A stretch of DNA of 11,802 nt from an uncultured Clostridia bacterium (GCA_947628465.1 CANQZZ010000033.1:1-11802); one strand, 5' to 3'; counted from the first letter of the stretch, positions 1 through 6,194 are shown. Notes: a model not told the origin generated them from the sequence alone. Program-made: numbers and translations.

Positions 1-75
1 TGACGGCCTATCTCCAAACCAAAAAGAAAACCTTATTTTCTAATTTTACTTGTCCACTTTATTGACTATAGTCCA
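1..75 (+). mobile_element. Right end of an insertion sequence (probably IS3-like), truncated by window edge
   Basis: Frame 2 reads a transposase-like C-terminal tail (DGLSPNQKENLIF, stop TAA at 41-43); a Gly-Leu-Ser-Pro near the C-terminus resembles IS3-family OrfB ends. TACTTGTCCACTTT at 47-60 recurs inverted at 11743-11756 and is read as the core of the terminal repeat. I place the outer end near 75 (..GTCCA), because integrase homology resumes immediately after it on the minus strand. The family assignment rests only on the tail and on the CA terminus, so it is tentative. Confidence 0.55.
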
Positions 76-851
76 ATATATAATTTAACTTCATTGTATA
101 AGAATTCAGGCATACTTACTTTTCTTATACTTTTCCTTGTTTTAGGTGTGGTAACAATAAATTCTTTTTTGTCTTTAGTTATTTTCCATCTACCGGTTTT
201 ATTAATACTAATATCTTTACTTGGAAGTATATCAGCAGGGGTCAAAGCAAGCAGTTCACCTTTTCGCAATCCGCACCAATAAAGAATTTTAAAAGCTAAT
301 TGATTTGCCAAACCTCTGACACAAGAAATAAATTTATTAAATTCATCTAAAGTCCAGAATTTCATTTCTTCATCTGTTTTTTTACTGCCCATACTACCGG
401 CAATAACGCATGGGTTTATAGAAAGTCCATAATGTCGTACGGCGTAGTTAAATAGGGTTGAAAGTTGATTATTTATTGATTTAAGATATGTATCTGAGTA
501 ACTGCTTTTTCTAATTTCATTTTGCCATTTCATTATATCTTGAGAGTTAATTTCAGACACTTTACGTTTTTTAAAGTATGGCAGTATATGTTTTTCAATA
601 ATATTAGTTTTGTTTTCTTGAGTGGACTCTTTGAGTGCACTCATTTTTTGTTCTTTATAATTTTCGTATAAACTACCGAAGGATATATCTACATTATTTT
701 TTGATGTATCTTTAAATTTATTTTCATAATCCTTTGCTTCCCGTTTGGTCTTGAAACCTCTTTTAACTTTATGTCTTCGAGTTCCTTGCCAGTCAATATA
801 CCAAAATTGGCAGTACCACGTATTGCGTTGTTCATCTTTATAAGCCGGCAT
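66..851 (-). pseudogene. int: Tyrosine recombinase (phage/ICE integrase), N-terminal part, cut off by IS
   Basis: A phage-type integrase would catalyse site-specific integration and excision. Residues 1-50 look like an Arm-type DNA-binding domain (WYCQFWYIDWQG...GFKTKREAK). Residues 55-148 are the SAM-like core-binding domain. The catalytic domain starts near 165 with the first catalytic Arg in CGLRKGEL (R196) and the beta-hairpin Lys in TTPKTRKS (K237). It ends after KLYI; the last two residues and the TAG stop are IS sequence. The HxxR, LGH and Tyr boxes are missing, so the product cannot be catalytic. Full-length relatives have about 370-400 residues. The start is ATG with GAGGA about 8 bases upstream, inside the end of the preceding lipoprotein gene (2 bp apart), suggesting translational coupling. 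It is the last gene of the leftward lysogeny operon. Confidence 0.9.
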
Positions 852-853
852 AA

Positions 854-1264
854 TTATTCCTCAATTTTATAGTTTGATAAGTCATTATATAAATCATCTC
901 TGAGAGTTTTTATTTCATTATAATCTGTATAGCCATATTTTAATGAAAGCATACGGCTATGTAGTGAGGAAACATCAACCTTTATTGAAAAATCCGCCAA
1001 ATGTGTTGTATCATTTTCAGTATCAGGCAGTTCATCCTCTGACGAATATAATTTATCAATTAAACCATAAGCCTCTTCTGAATCAATATCATAATTTAAG
1101 TACCGGTCAGCAATTTCAAGTGCTTTCTGTCCGTATTTATAATGAGCTTCGTTGCAAGGTCTCAAATTATCTGTGGTACACCCGGTTAAAGTTAGTAAAA
1201 TTATCAAAAACGCTATAAGAATTTTTTTCATATTGTTAATAACCCAATCCTTTTTAATCAACAT
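854..1264 (-). CDS. Small lipoprotein upstream of integrase (candidate superinfection-exclusion protein)
   Basis: 136 residues. A lipoprotein signal peptide ends in the lipobox LTGC (Cys29), preceded by MKKILIAFLIILLT, so the mature protein should be tethered outside the membrane. The mature part is acidic and probably helical (ALEIADRYLNYDIDSEEAYGLIDKLY); I recognise no domain. Two starts are possible. ATG at 1264 has AAGGAAA about 6 bases upstream and overlaps the end of the DUF4041 gene by 11 bp. ATG at 1231 gives a more typical 18-residue signal but has no well-placed ribosome site, so I chose 1264. The gene ends Glu-Glu-stop, and that GAGGAATAA doubles as the integrase ribosome site. Known context: lipoproteins in lysogeny modules, such as Ltp of streptococcal phage TP-J34, block DNA entry of incoming phages. 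That role here is inference. Confidence 0.75.
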   Translation of the reverse strand: MLIKKDWVINNMKKILIAFLIILLTLTGCTTDNLRPCNEAHYKYGQKALEIADRYLNYDIDSEEAYGLIDKLYSSEDELPDTENDTTHLADFSIKVDVSSLHSRMLSLKYGYTDYNEIKTLRDDLYNDLSNYKIEE

Positions 1265-2597
1265 TTGAACTTTCCTTGATTTTCAGTGATTCGCGATATT
1301 GCTCAGCAGGTGCAAGTTTTATAAACTCAACTGTTTTATCATAGTTCTTTTTTACCTCTGCTTCAATTTCTTCAAGTGTAACATTAAAAAATTCGCGTCT
1401 TGTGTTTACCTTGTTTAGTTTACGGCTTTCAAAAGCTTTATGTAGTGCTGCTTCAAGTGCGGGAGCATTATCAGAGAAAATCATAGCATGTACGTCAAAA
1501 TTAAAAGGCACTGAAGCATCCCCCAATTCATCAACTCGTTCCATAGGGTCAAGTCGGCGTGTCATTCCTATTTTATATACGTTTTCGCCAAATGAACCTA
1601 TATTGGAAATTATATATACATACCCTGCTTTTGCATTTGACTCTCTATAATCAATATCTTTTATTGACTTATCAATTTCAGTAAGTTCATTTTCAATTTC
1701 AGTTTTTTTAGCAAGGAGTGCAGATTTTTCTTCTTCTGAAGCAGAATTGATTTGAGCTTCAATTTTTTGAAGAGCATTTTGATAATGATTTTGCTCTTTG
1801 TAAATTTTCTTGCGCGCTTCTTCAATTTCTTTTTGTAGTTTAGCTTCTTCTCTTAATCTTGCACGAATTTCTTTTTGTTCTTCTTTTTCATCTTGTTTTT
1901 TCTTCCTGTATTCAAGCGCAAGACATAATTCTTCGTATTTTAAATTAAAATATTCGGTAGTAATTGAGACATTCATAATTTTTGCTAATTTAGAAATAGC
2001 CTCAACAGATTTTTTCATACGTTTTACTGCGGTATCAAAAGTATTAAATTTAACCTTGTCAATTAATTCATCACATTCACTATTAAAAGCCCTGAGAAGT
2101 AATTTTTGCATATCCTTTACCATTTTATTACCTTGTGCTTTGCTCCCATTTACTTCCCAATTAAAATTACCAACAACAGCACTACCGCTTTTAACCAGTT
2201 GTTTTTGTTTATCGCGTATTTCTTTAAGCTTGTTTTTATAAATTTCGGAATTTAAAAAATCGTATTTTGGTTGATATAATCCAAAACTTTGAAATTCTAT
2301 TTCTTCGTCAAGCACAACAATTTCAGATTGTTTGCTTTTTATCACATCATTAAGATTTTCAATGTTTTGAGCAAGAGATTGAATTTCGGTTAATTTATTA
2401 TTTATTGTGCTATTTAAGTTCTCAATATCTATTTCTATCTTTTGTTTCTGTTCTTTTAAATTTACAACATCATACATATCAGGTGTAAATGTGCTTTTTA
2501 ATTGTTCAAGTTCAGATTCAGCTTTTTTAAGCTTAAATTTTAATTCTTCTGATTCTTGTTTATATTGTTTACCCTTAAAATTATCAATAAATCCCAT
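1254..2597 (-). CDS. DUF4041 / T5orf172 (GIY-YIG superfamily) coiled-coil protein
   Basis: 447 residues. Residues 10-100 are a long coiled coil (heptads in ESEELKFKLKKAESELEQL and later). About 105-250 matches what I know of DUF4041 (SFGLYQPKYDF...FNSECDELIDKVKFNT). Residues 230-315 form a second charged coiled coil. The C-terminus is a T5orf172/MUG113-type GIY-YIG nuclease-like domain: YVYI (326-329) and YKIGMT (341-346) stand for GIY and YIG, with R354, E382 and a RREFFNV segment (400-406) following. Proteins of this architecture occur in Firmicutes prophages near integrase and repressor; their function is not established, although nuclease-based exclusion is plausible. The start is ATG with AAGGGA 8 bases upstream. 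The downstream lipoprotein start overlaps the stop codon. Confidence 0.85.
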   Translation of the reverse strand: MGFIDNFKGKQYKQESEELKFKLKKAESELEQLKSTFTPDMYDVVNLKEQKQKIEIDIENLNSTINNKLTEIQSLAQNIENLNDVIKSKQSEIVVLDEEIEFQSFGLYQPKYDFLNSEIYKNKLKEIRDKQKQLVKSGSAVVGNFNWEVNGSKAQGNKMVKDMQKLLLRAFNSECDELIDKVKFNTFDTAVKRMKKSVEAISKLAKIMNVSITTEYFNLKYEELCLALEYRKKKQDEKEEQKEIRARLREEAKLQKEIEEARKKIYKEQNHYQNALQKIEAQINSASEEEKSALLAKKTEIENELTEIDKSIKDIDYRESNAKAGYVYIISNIGSFGENVYKIGMTRRLDPMERVDELGDASVPFNFDVHAMIFSDNAPALEAALHKAFESRKLNKVNTRREFFNVTLEEIEAEVKKNYDKTVEFIKLAPAEQYRESLKIKESSNVD

Positions 2598-2652
2598 AAA
2601 AAAATCCCTTATCTAAATTTTCTTGAAAGTATTTAGTTTTCTGCTGGCATAA

Positions 2653-3237
2653 TTATTCCTCTGATTTAGTTGATGTTTTCAGTACATTAACTAGTTCAGT
2701 TATTGCATTTACATGGTCGTTATAATCATCAGCAAAATTGTCTAGGCTACTAGCTGTTGTAGTTTGGGTATACAAAGCAGAGTATTCATCATACAAATTT
2801 GAAAGTTTTTCATCTATAGTTTCAGCTTTTTTACCAGATACAGTTAGTTCTTTGATTTCAAAGTAATCATTAGTTATTTTTTCAAAATCTTTATCAATAC
2901 GGTCTTCTTTAACATTACCTTTTTCTGAAAGCCAAGTTCTACCATTTTCAACTACACTATCACTATCCATTCTTCCACTGATTTTATATAAACTACTCAT
3001 ATAGTTGTATTCGTATTTAGCCATATTTGAAAGAAGAACGCTAGCTTCTTCAATTGTTTCAGTTAATGAATATACTTTATTTTTGTAGTTCTCTATACTT
3101 GTTTCAGCAACATTTGTGTTTTCTTCAATAGTTTCAGCAGTAGTTGTTGTAACTTCCTCTTTATTACTACTTGATGAACAAGCAGTTGTGCCAATTAAAA
3201 GTATAGCTGTAAGTAAAGCAATAAATATTTTTTTCAT
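2653..3237 (-). CDS. Lipoprotein in lysogeny operon (candidate superinfection-exclusion protein)
   Basis: 194 residues. The signal peptide MKKIFIALLTAILLIG is followed by TTAC with Cys20 and then a Ser run (CSSSSNKEE). Thr at -3 is unusual for a lipobox but tolerated. Residues 22-45 are a Thr/Glu-rich linker (TTTTAETIEENTN); 48-190 look helical with no Cys and no recognised domain. The ATG overlaps the stop of the upstream SAP-domain gene by one base (TAATG), with TAGGAG 9 bases upstream, so the two are coupled. The gene ends Glu-Glu-stop, and GAGGAATAATTATGCC at its end is identical to the lipoprotein/integrase junction at 847-862. This suggests it once sat directly upstream of an integrase. 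An exclusion role is inferred from position only. Confidence 0.8.
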   Translation of the reverse strand: MKKIFIALLTAILLIGTTACSSSSNKEEVTTTTAETIEENTNVAETSIENYKNKVYSLTETIEEASVLLSNMAKYEYNYMSSLYKISGRMDSDSVVENGRTWLSEKGNVKEDRIDKDFEKITNDYFEIKELTVSGKKAETIDEKLSNLYDEYSALYTQTTTASSLDNFADDYNDHVNAITELVNVLKTSTKSEE

Positions 3238-4412
3238 TATGTAATACTCCTATTTGTAAATATTTGTTTTAACTTAGTATTAATTATGTTTATAACGTCA
3301 GTAAACAACTCATCTTTAGTTCGTTTGTTACACGGGAAAACATCAAAATTATATTTTTTAAATGACATTTCTAACTCATCAATTGTAAAATATTTTTTTG
3401 ACAAATTTATAGCAATATCATCAATAGAATGCAAATAAGGTGAATTAATTTCACATTCAAGGTCGTAATAATATACATATAATAAAAAAACACTTTGCAA
3501 TAAGTAGTTTTTCATATCTTTATAAACTAATGACAGTGCGTACAAATTGTTTCTATATAAACCCCAACATTCTTGGGATACATTATTTTTAACTCTTTCA
3601 AAAATGATTTCAATAAAATCCTGATGATAATCTGAATTATTGCTATTTTTTCTGAAGCTATAAATTTCATCAATGCTTATTCCTAATTGATTGTGATAAT
3701 TATGAGCAAAAAATATATGTTGATTTTCTTCTATGAGATTTTGACCTTTTTCGGTGATAGAAAAATATCGCTCGCTAAAAAAACTATAAATTTCTTTTTC
3801 AGAAATATTTTCAAAAATTCGTCTTATTAAATCATTTTTATTTCCAGTTTTTTTTAGACTATAAATTGATGAAAAGTTTTTTAAGTCCGAGTTTTTTGCT
3901 TTACGAATAGTATATGATATATCAGCTAATTCAACATATTCACCCATAAATAATCTTTTAATTGACTTATTTAAATCTAATTGAAATTGATGTGTAAAAT
4001 AGCCAGGAAATGAAATATTTGTCGCAGAACGTCCATTTATATAATCCAATAATTTTATTTCATAGGGAGTTAATGTAACAAAGCATTTTTTTACTTTAAT
4101 AGCATCATGTATATTGATGCAAGAAATATTCTTCTGATGCTTTTGCTGTGCAAAAAAACTTTTTTCCATACTTTCTAAAAGAAGCATATCTAACTTTTGA
4201 TTTGATAAGGTTTGGTTCTCATCGAATTTTCGTTCTGACCTTATTCGATAAAATTCTTTAACACTGAAATCATCGAGTTTATTTATTCTTTCTGCTAACA
4301 TTTCTTCAAATTTAGGGTCATAAATTCTATTTTTTTCTTGAGCTTCTTGCCTTAAATTTTCTTTAGTATTTTTATATAATTCGGTAAAGTCAAAATCAGA
4401 TTGAAAGCACAT
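3237..4412 (-). CDS. SAP-like domain protein of prophage lysogeny module
   Basis: 391 residues from the ATG at 4412. That start is preferred over an in-frame TTG two codons upstream because GGAGG lies 8 bases before the ATG but only 2 before the TTG. About residues 174-203 fit the SAP fold pattern (SDLKNF...LKKTGNKNDLIRRIFENI), which usually binds DNA or RNA. It is followed by an ITEKGQNLIEEN segment typical of the linker in phage SAP proteins. The N-terminal third is charged and probably helical. The C-terminal half is helical with a Tyr-rich hydrophobic stretch (LLYVYYYDLECE), more likely buried helix than membrane anchor. No enzyme motif is seen. It is the gene after the repressor in the leftward operon and is coupled by TAATG to the lipoprotein gene. 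Function unknown. Confidence 0.75.
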   Translation of the reverse strand: MCFQSDFDFTELYKNTKENLRQEAQEKNRIYDPKFEEMLAERINKLDDFSVKEFYRIRSERKFDENQTLSNQKLDMLLLESMEKSFFAQQKHQKNISCINIHDAIKVKKCFVTLTPYEIKLLDYINGRSATNISFPGYFTHQFQLDLNKSIKRLFMGEYVELADISYTIRKAKNSDLKNFSSIYSLKKTGNKNDLIRRIFENISEKEIYSFFSERYFSITEKGQNLIEENQHIFFAHNYHNQLGISIDEIYSFRKNSNNSDYHQDFIEIIFERVKNNVSQECWGLYRNNLYALSLVYKDMKNYLLQSVFLLYVYYYDLECEINSPYLHSIDDIAINLSKKYFTIDELEMSFKKYNFDVFPCNKRTKDELFTDVINIINTKLKQIFTNRSIT

Positions 4413-4502
4413 AAACAAGTCCTCCGATTTACATAAATTTAAATAATTTTAACATTTTTTGATATAAAATGCTAATCTGTAATTATTTGTCATTTATGCA
4501 CA

Positions 4503-4508
4503 TATAAT
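4503..4508 (+). promoter_or_regulatory. Candidate -10 box for the 45-residue rightward ORF
   Basis: A consensus TATAAT about 50 bases upstream of the GTG start at 4560. No good -35 lies 16-18 bases upstream (TTGTCA at 4487-4492 is too close). The overlapping TATTAT on the other strand (4504-4509), with TTGTGC at 4528-4533, could serve the leftward SAP-domain gene, so this may be a two-way promoter region. Confidence 0.35.
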
Positions 4509-4559
4509 AGATAAACGTGTTTTACTTGCACAATAATAAAGAAAAGGAGTGTACATAAA

Positions 4560-4697
4560 GTGACAGAGTTAGAAGAGTTATTGGAAAGCTATAAAATACT
4601 GACTGAAGAAGAAATACATAAAGTTCTTACTTTCGTTGAGACTTTAAAAACTCAACATATTCACGAGTCTTCTGAATCTCTTCATCTGAAAGATTAG
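4560..4697 (+). CDS. Small ORF, 45 residues, resembling the C-terminal helix of the repressor it overlaps
   Basis: GTG start with AAGGAG at 4544-4549 (10-base spacing) and a TATAAT further upstream; the stop TAG is at 4695-4697. It reads MTELEELLESYKILTEEEI then HKVLTFVETLKTQ and an unrelated tail. The stretch LTEEEIHKVLTFVETLKTQ matches the repressor's own C-terminal helix LSDEEIQKTREYVEFLKSQ, encoded on the opposite strand. About half the positions are identical and most of the rest are conservative. The last 70 bp overlap the repressor gene tail-to-tail. It could be a micro-protein that pairs with the repressor, or the remnant of a second regulator. The good ribosome site favours translation; function is unknown. 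Confidence 0.5.
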   Translation: MTELEELLESYKILTEEEIHKVLTFVETLKTQHIHESSESLHLKD

Positions 4698-4965
4698 ATG
4701 ATGCTTGAATTAACAATTTAAGATTATCAGAAACAGGTTGTTCATTTTGAATGACCTGTTTTGTTTTTTCATCGGTTTTACATAATAAGTAATCTACAGA
4801 ACATCCAAAGTAGTCAGCAATTTTATTAAGGGAATTTGTGCCTGGAACTTCTCCATTTTTCCATTTTGTAAGAGCACCGGACGATATTCCTATTTTTTTA
4901 GCAGCAGGATTAGGTTTTATGTTTTTCTCTTTACATAAATTATAAAAACGGTTCCAAAATGACAT
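4627..4965 (-). CDS. CI-like XRE-family repressor
   Basis: 112 residues from the ATG at 4965, which has AAGGAG 8 bases upstream. The reading frame stays open for another 107 codons upstream, but that part is low-complexity intergenic translation and overlaps the divergent gene, so I discard it. Residues 4-61 form a Cro/C1-type HTH (NPAAKKIGISSGALTKWKNG as helices 2-3, then LNKIADYFGCSVDYLL). There follow a linker (62-85) and a C-terminal helix ending in VEFLKSQRK. No LexA-like self-cleavage domain is present, so induction would not be by classical RecA-stimulated cleavage. It should repress its own promoter and that of the divergent gene through the TGAGA dyads. It heads the leftward lysogeny cluster. 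Confidence 0.88.
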   Translation of the reverse strand: MSFWNRFYNLCKEKNIKPNPAAKKIGISSGALTKWKNGEVPGTNSLNKIADYFGCSVDYLLCKTDEKTKQVIQNEQPVSDNLKLLIQASSNLSDEEIQKTREYVEFLKSQRK

Positions 4966-4988
4966 ATTTATTCTCCTTGTTGTTGCAA

Positions 4989-5006
4989 TTCTCACAAATA
5001 TGAGAC
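4989..5006. promoter_or_regulatory. Operator-like dyad 1, TTCTCA-N6-TGAGAC
   Basis: An 18-bp imperfect palindrome 23 bp upstream of the repressor start. It lies where the repressor's own promoter -10 should be (TTGCAC on the minus strand at about 5016-5021 is a possible -35). The arms match the second dyad at 5061-5078, centre to centre 72 bp. Binding is inferred. Confidence 0.55.
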
Positions 5007-5060
5007 AGATAAATTGTGCAAAACGTAAAATCTCATAACAGTTTGATTTTACTATTAAAA

Positions 5061-5078
5061 TTCTTATTTTTATGAGAA
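5061..5078. promoter_or_regulatory. Operator-like dyad 2, TTCTTA-N6-TGAGAA
   Basis: Same 6-6-6 layout as the dyad at 4989-5006. A weaker half-site (ATCTCA, 5030-5035) lies between them. Two or three sites in a divergent cI/cro gap is the usual design of a lysogeny switch. Confidence 0.5.
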
Positions 5079-5084
5079 TCAACA

Positions 5085-5165
5085 TAACTAAAGTTAATAA
5101 GTAATTCGTAAATAGGTAAAATTCAAACTTTATTCTAATTAACAAGGTAAATATAACCTTAGTTA
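5085..5165. promoter_or_regulatory. Second inverted-repeat pair TAACT-AA-AGTTA / TAACC-TT-AGTTA
   Basis: TAACTAAAGTTA (5085-5096) is a perfect 12-bp palindrome. TAACCTTAGTTA (5154-5165) is a near copy 69 bp downstream, 50 bp before the Cro-like start. They differ from the TGAGA dyads and could be sites for the Cro-like protein or part of its promoter. Confidence 0.3.
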
Positions 5166-5215
5166 TACTTATCTTAATAATAACACAAAAAAATGTAAAA
5201 ACAAGAATAATTTGC

Positions 5216-5407
5216 ATGAATTTAGGCATAAATATCAAAAAATCTCGTACAGATAAATCTATGTCGCAAAAGGAACTTTCCAACAAGGTGGGGGTAACTC
5301 AGGCAATGATAAATCAAATTGAAAAAGGTGTAAAGATAACAGTCTGCGTGCCAACTGGTGATCTTACGCTAGATGAAATAAAAATATCCGATGAAGAACT
5401 GAATTAA
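5216..5407 (+). CDS. Cro-like XRE-family HTH protein, apparently shortened
   Basis: 63 residues. Residues 1-41 are a clear Cro/C1-type HTH: IKKSRTDKSMSQKELSNKVG followed by VTQAMINQIEKG. Canonical domains then have two more helices (about 20-25 residues) ending in a LGCTLDEL-type motif. Here KGVKI is followed by only TVCVPTGDLTLDEI and a short acidic tail, as if 10-15 residues were deleted in frame. It diverges from the repressor, the normal position of cro or an antirepressor. The ribosome site is weak (AAGAA, 9 bases before ATG). It may still bind DNA through helices 2-3, or it may be degenerate. Confidence 0.65.
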   Translation: MNLGINIKKSRTDKSMSQKELSNKVGVTQAMINQIEKGVKITVCVPTGDLTLDEIKISDEELN

Positions 5408-5420
5408 ATATTATTTAGTA

Positions 5421-5506
5421 TATAATGATTATACAAGGAATGATAGTAATGAAAAGAATACTTAATGTTGAAGACGATTGGGCTTAAATATCATTACTTC
5501 CTTGTA
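5421..5506 (+). promoter_or_regulatory. Hairpin enclosing a 12-codon ORF, with -10-like TATAAT
   Basis: TATAAT at 5421-5426 would start RNA near 5433. TACAAGGAA (5432-5440) pairs with TTCCTTGTA (5498-5506), and GTAATGA (5446-5452) pairs with TCATTAC (5491-5497), leaving a 5-base bulge on one side only. The 16-bp stem would hide both the AAGGA ribosome site and the ATG of ORF 5449-5487. Confidence 0.45.
5449..5487 (+). CDS. 12-residue leader-like ORF (MKRILNVEDDWA)
   Basis: The ATG has AAGGA 9 bases upstream, but both lie in the stem described at 5421-5506, so translation would depend on structure. The peptide resembles the first strand of response-regulator receiver domains (ILIVEDD) and could be a relic of one. 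No receiver sequence follows the stop, so this may be chance. Confidence 0.25.
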   Translation: MKRILNVEDDWA

Positions 5507-5602
5507 ATTTGATTATTTCAAATATAAGAGAAAAATAATAACAATAATGATAATAAGACAAAATATATTAATTGAATAAAGTTAGATCATCTTAAACAAT
5601 TT

Positions 5603-5636
5603 CCCCCAACAACTCGCTGACTGCTGGGGGTGTTTT
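5603..5636 (+). terminator. Rho-independent terminator
   Basis: CCCCCA (5603-5608) pairs with TGGGGG (5625-5630), followed by TGTTTTT. It insulates the dockerin gene from the Cro-like transcript. Confidence 0.75.
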
Positions 5637-5696
5637 TGCAATTTATACAAATAAGGAATTAAAAATTGTAATTTATGACAAAATTAGTGAAAATAC

Positions 5697-5725
5697 TTCA
5701 CAAATTAAAATTATTCTGTTAAACT
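5697..5725 (+). promoter_or_regulatory. Promoter of the dockerin gene
   Basis: TTCACA (5697-5702), a 17-base spacer, then TGT-TAAACT (extended -10, hexamer 5720-5725). This leaves a short 5' leader before the GAGG site. Confidence 0.45.
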
Positions 5726-5768
5726 CAAACTGAACCAAAGTTCATAATTTTATAGTGAGGTGTTTTTT

Positions 5769-6083
5769 ATGAAAAAGACAATCAAAAGAATCATCGCAGT
5801 AATATGTATAGTTGCAACAATGTGCAGTATTGCCATAGTCTCAACCGGTGCATTAACGAGAAGATTATACGGTGATGTGAACGGTGACGGAATAATTAAT
5901 AATGCAGATGTAACATTACTTCAACAGTATTTGGCTGGTTTTCAAAAATTAGATGAATATCAATTGATTGCCGCCGATGTTGATGGTGACAAAGATGTCA
6001 ATATAAAAGACACAACTATGATTTCATTTTTAATTAATGGTTATATTGACAGTTTTCCTGTAGGAGAATATTTTTTATATTAA
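5769..6083 (+). CDS. Secreted stand-alone type I dockerin protein
   Basis: 104 residues from the ATG at 5769, which has GAGG 8 bases upstream. An in-frame GTG at 5760 falls within that ribosome site and is rejected. Residues 1-28 are a Sec signal peptide (KKTIKRIIAVICIVATMCSI). Residues 35-92 hold both dockerin repeats. Repeat 1, GDVNGDGIINNADVTLLQQY, has calcium ligands D36, N38, D40, N44 and D47. Repeat 2, ADVDGDKDVNIKDTTMISFL, has D70, D72, D74, N78 and D81. Dockerins plug secreted enzymes into cohesins of scaffoldins. No catalytic or carbohydrate-binding module is attached: only 6 residues separate signal and dockerin. It has its own promoter and terminator. It could be a cohesin-capping or decoy subunit, or the remnant of a larger cellulosomal protein. 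Confidence 0.88.
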   Translation: MKKTIKRIIAVICIVATMCSIAIVSTGALTRRLYGDVNGDGIINNADVTLLQQYLAGFQKLDEYQLIAADVDGDKDVNIKDTTMISFLINGYIDSFPVGEYFLY

Positions 6084-6098
6084 GATAATAAAGATTTA

Positions 6099-6133
6099 TT
6101 CCCACGCTTTACTGAGGCGTGGGAATTTTTTAT
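6099..6133 (+). terminator. Strong rho-independent terminator after dockerin
   Basis: TTCCCACGC (6099-6107) pairs perfectly with GCGTGGGAA (6117-6125) around a 9-base loop, followed by TTTTTTATTT. It lies between the convergent dockerin and hicB genes; its leftward T-run is weaker. Confidence 0.9.
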
Positions 6134-6194
6134 TTATAAACCAAAAATATTTAATAACACTTTAACCATTCAAAAGAGGGGGTGAAGGGTTGCA

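Larger units (their letters stand above)
5408..5768. other. Gene-poor gap between lysogeny switch and dockerin gene
   Basis: Apart from the hairpin/ORF at 5421-5506 and the terminator at 5603-5636, this stretch holds AT-rich sequence (about 5507-5600) in which I see no gene, and the dockerin promoter. In a complete prophage, early and lytic genes would follow cro here; none are present. Confidence 0.6.

Noticed and set aside
94..282. Plus-strand 62-codon hydrophobic ORF
   Set aside because: Antisense to the conserved integrase catalytic domain; a shadow frame.
1810..2241. Plus-strand Ser/Phe-rich 143-codon ORF
   Set aside because: Complement of the Lys/Glu-rich coiled coil of the DUF4041 protein; composition explains the open frame.
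4966..5286. N-terminal extension of the repressor reading frame by 107 codons
   Set aside because: No ribosome site at its start, low-complexity hydrophobic translation of intergenic DNA, and overlap with the divergent HTH gene and its operators. The ATG at 4965 has AAGGAG.
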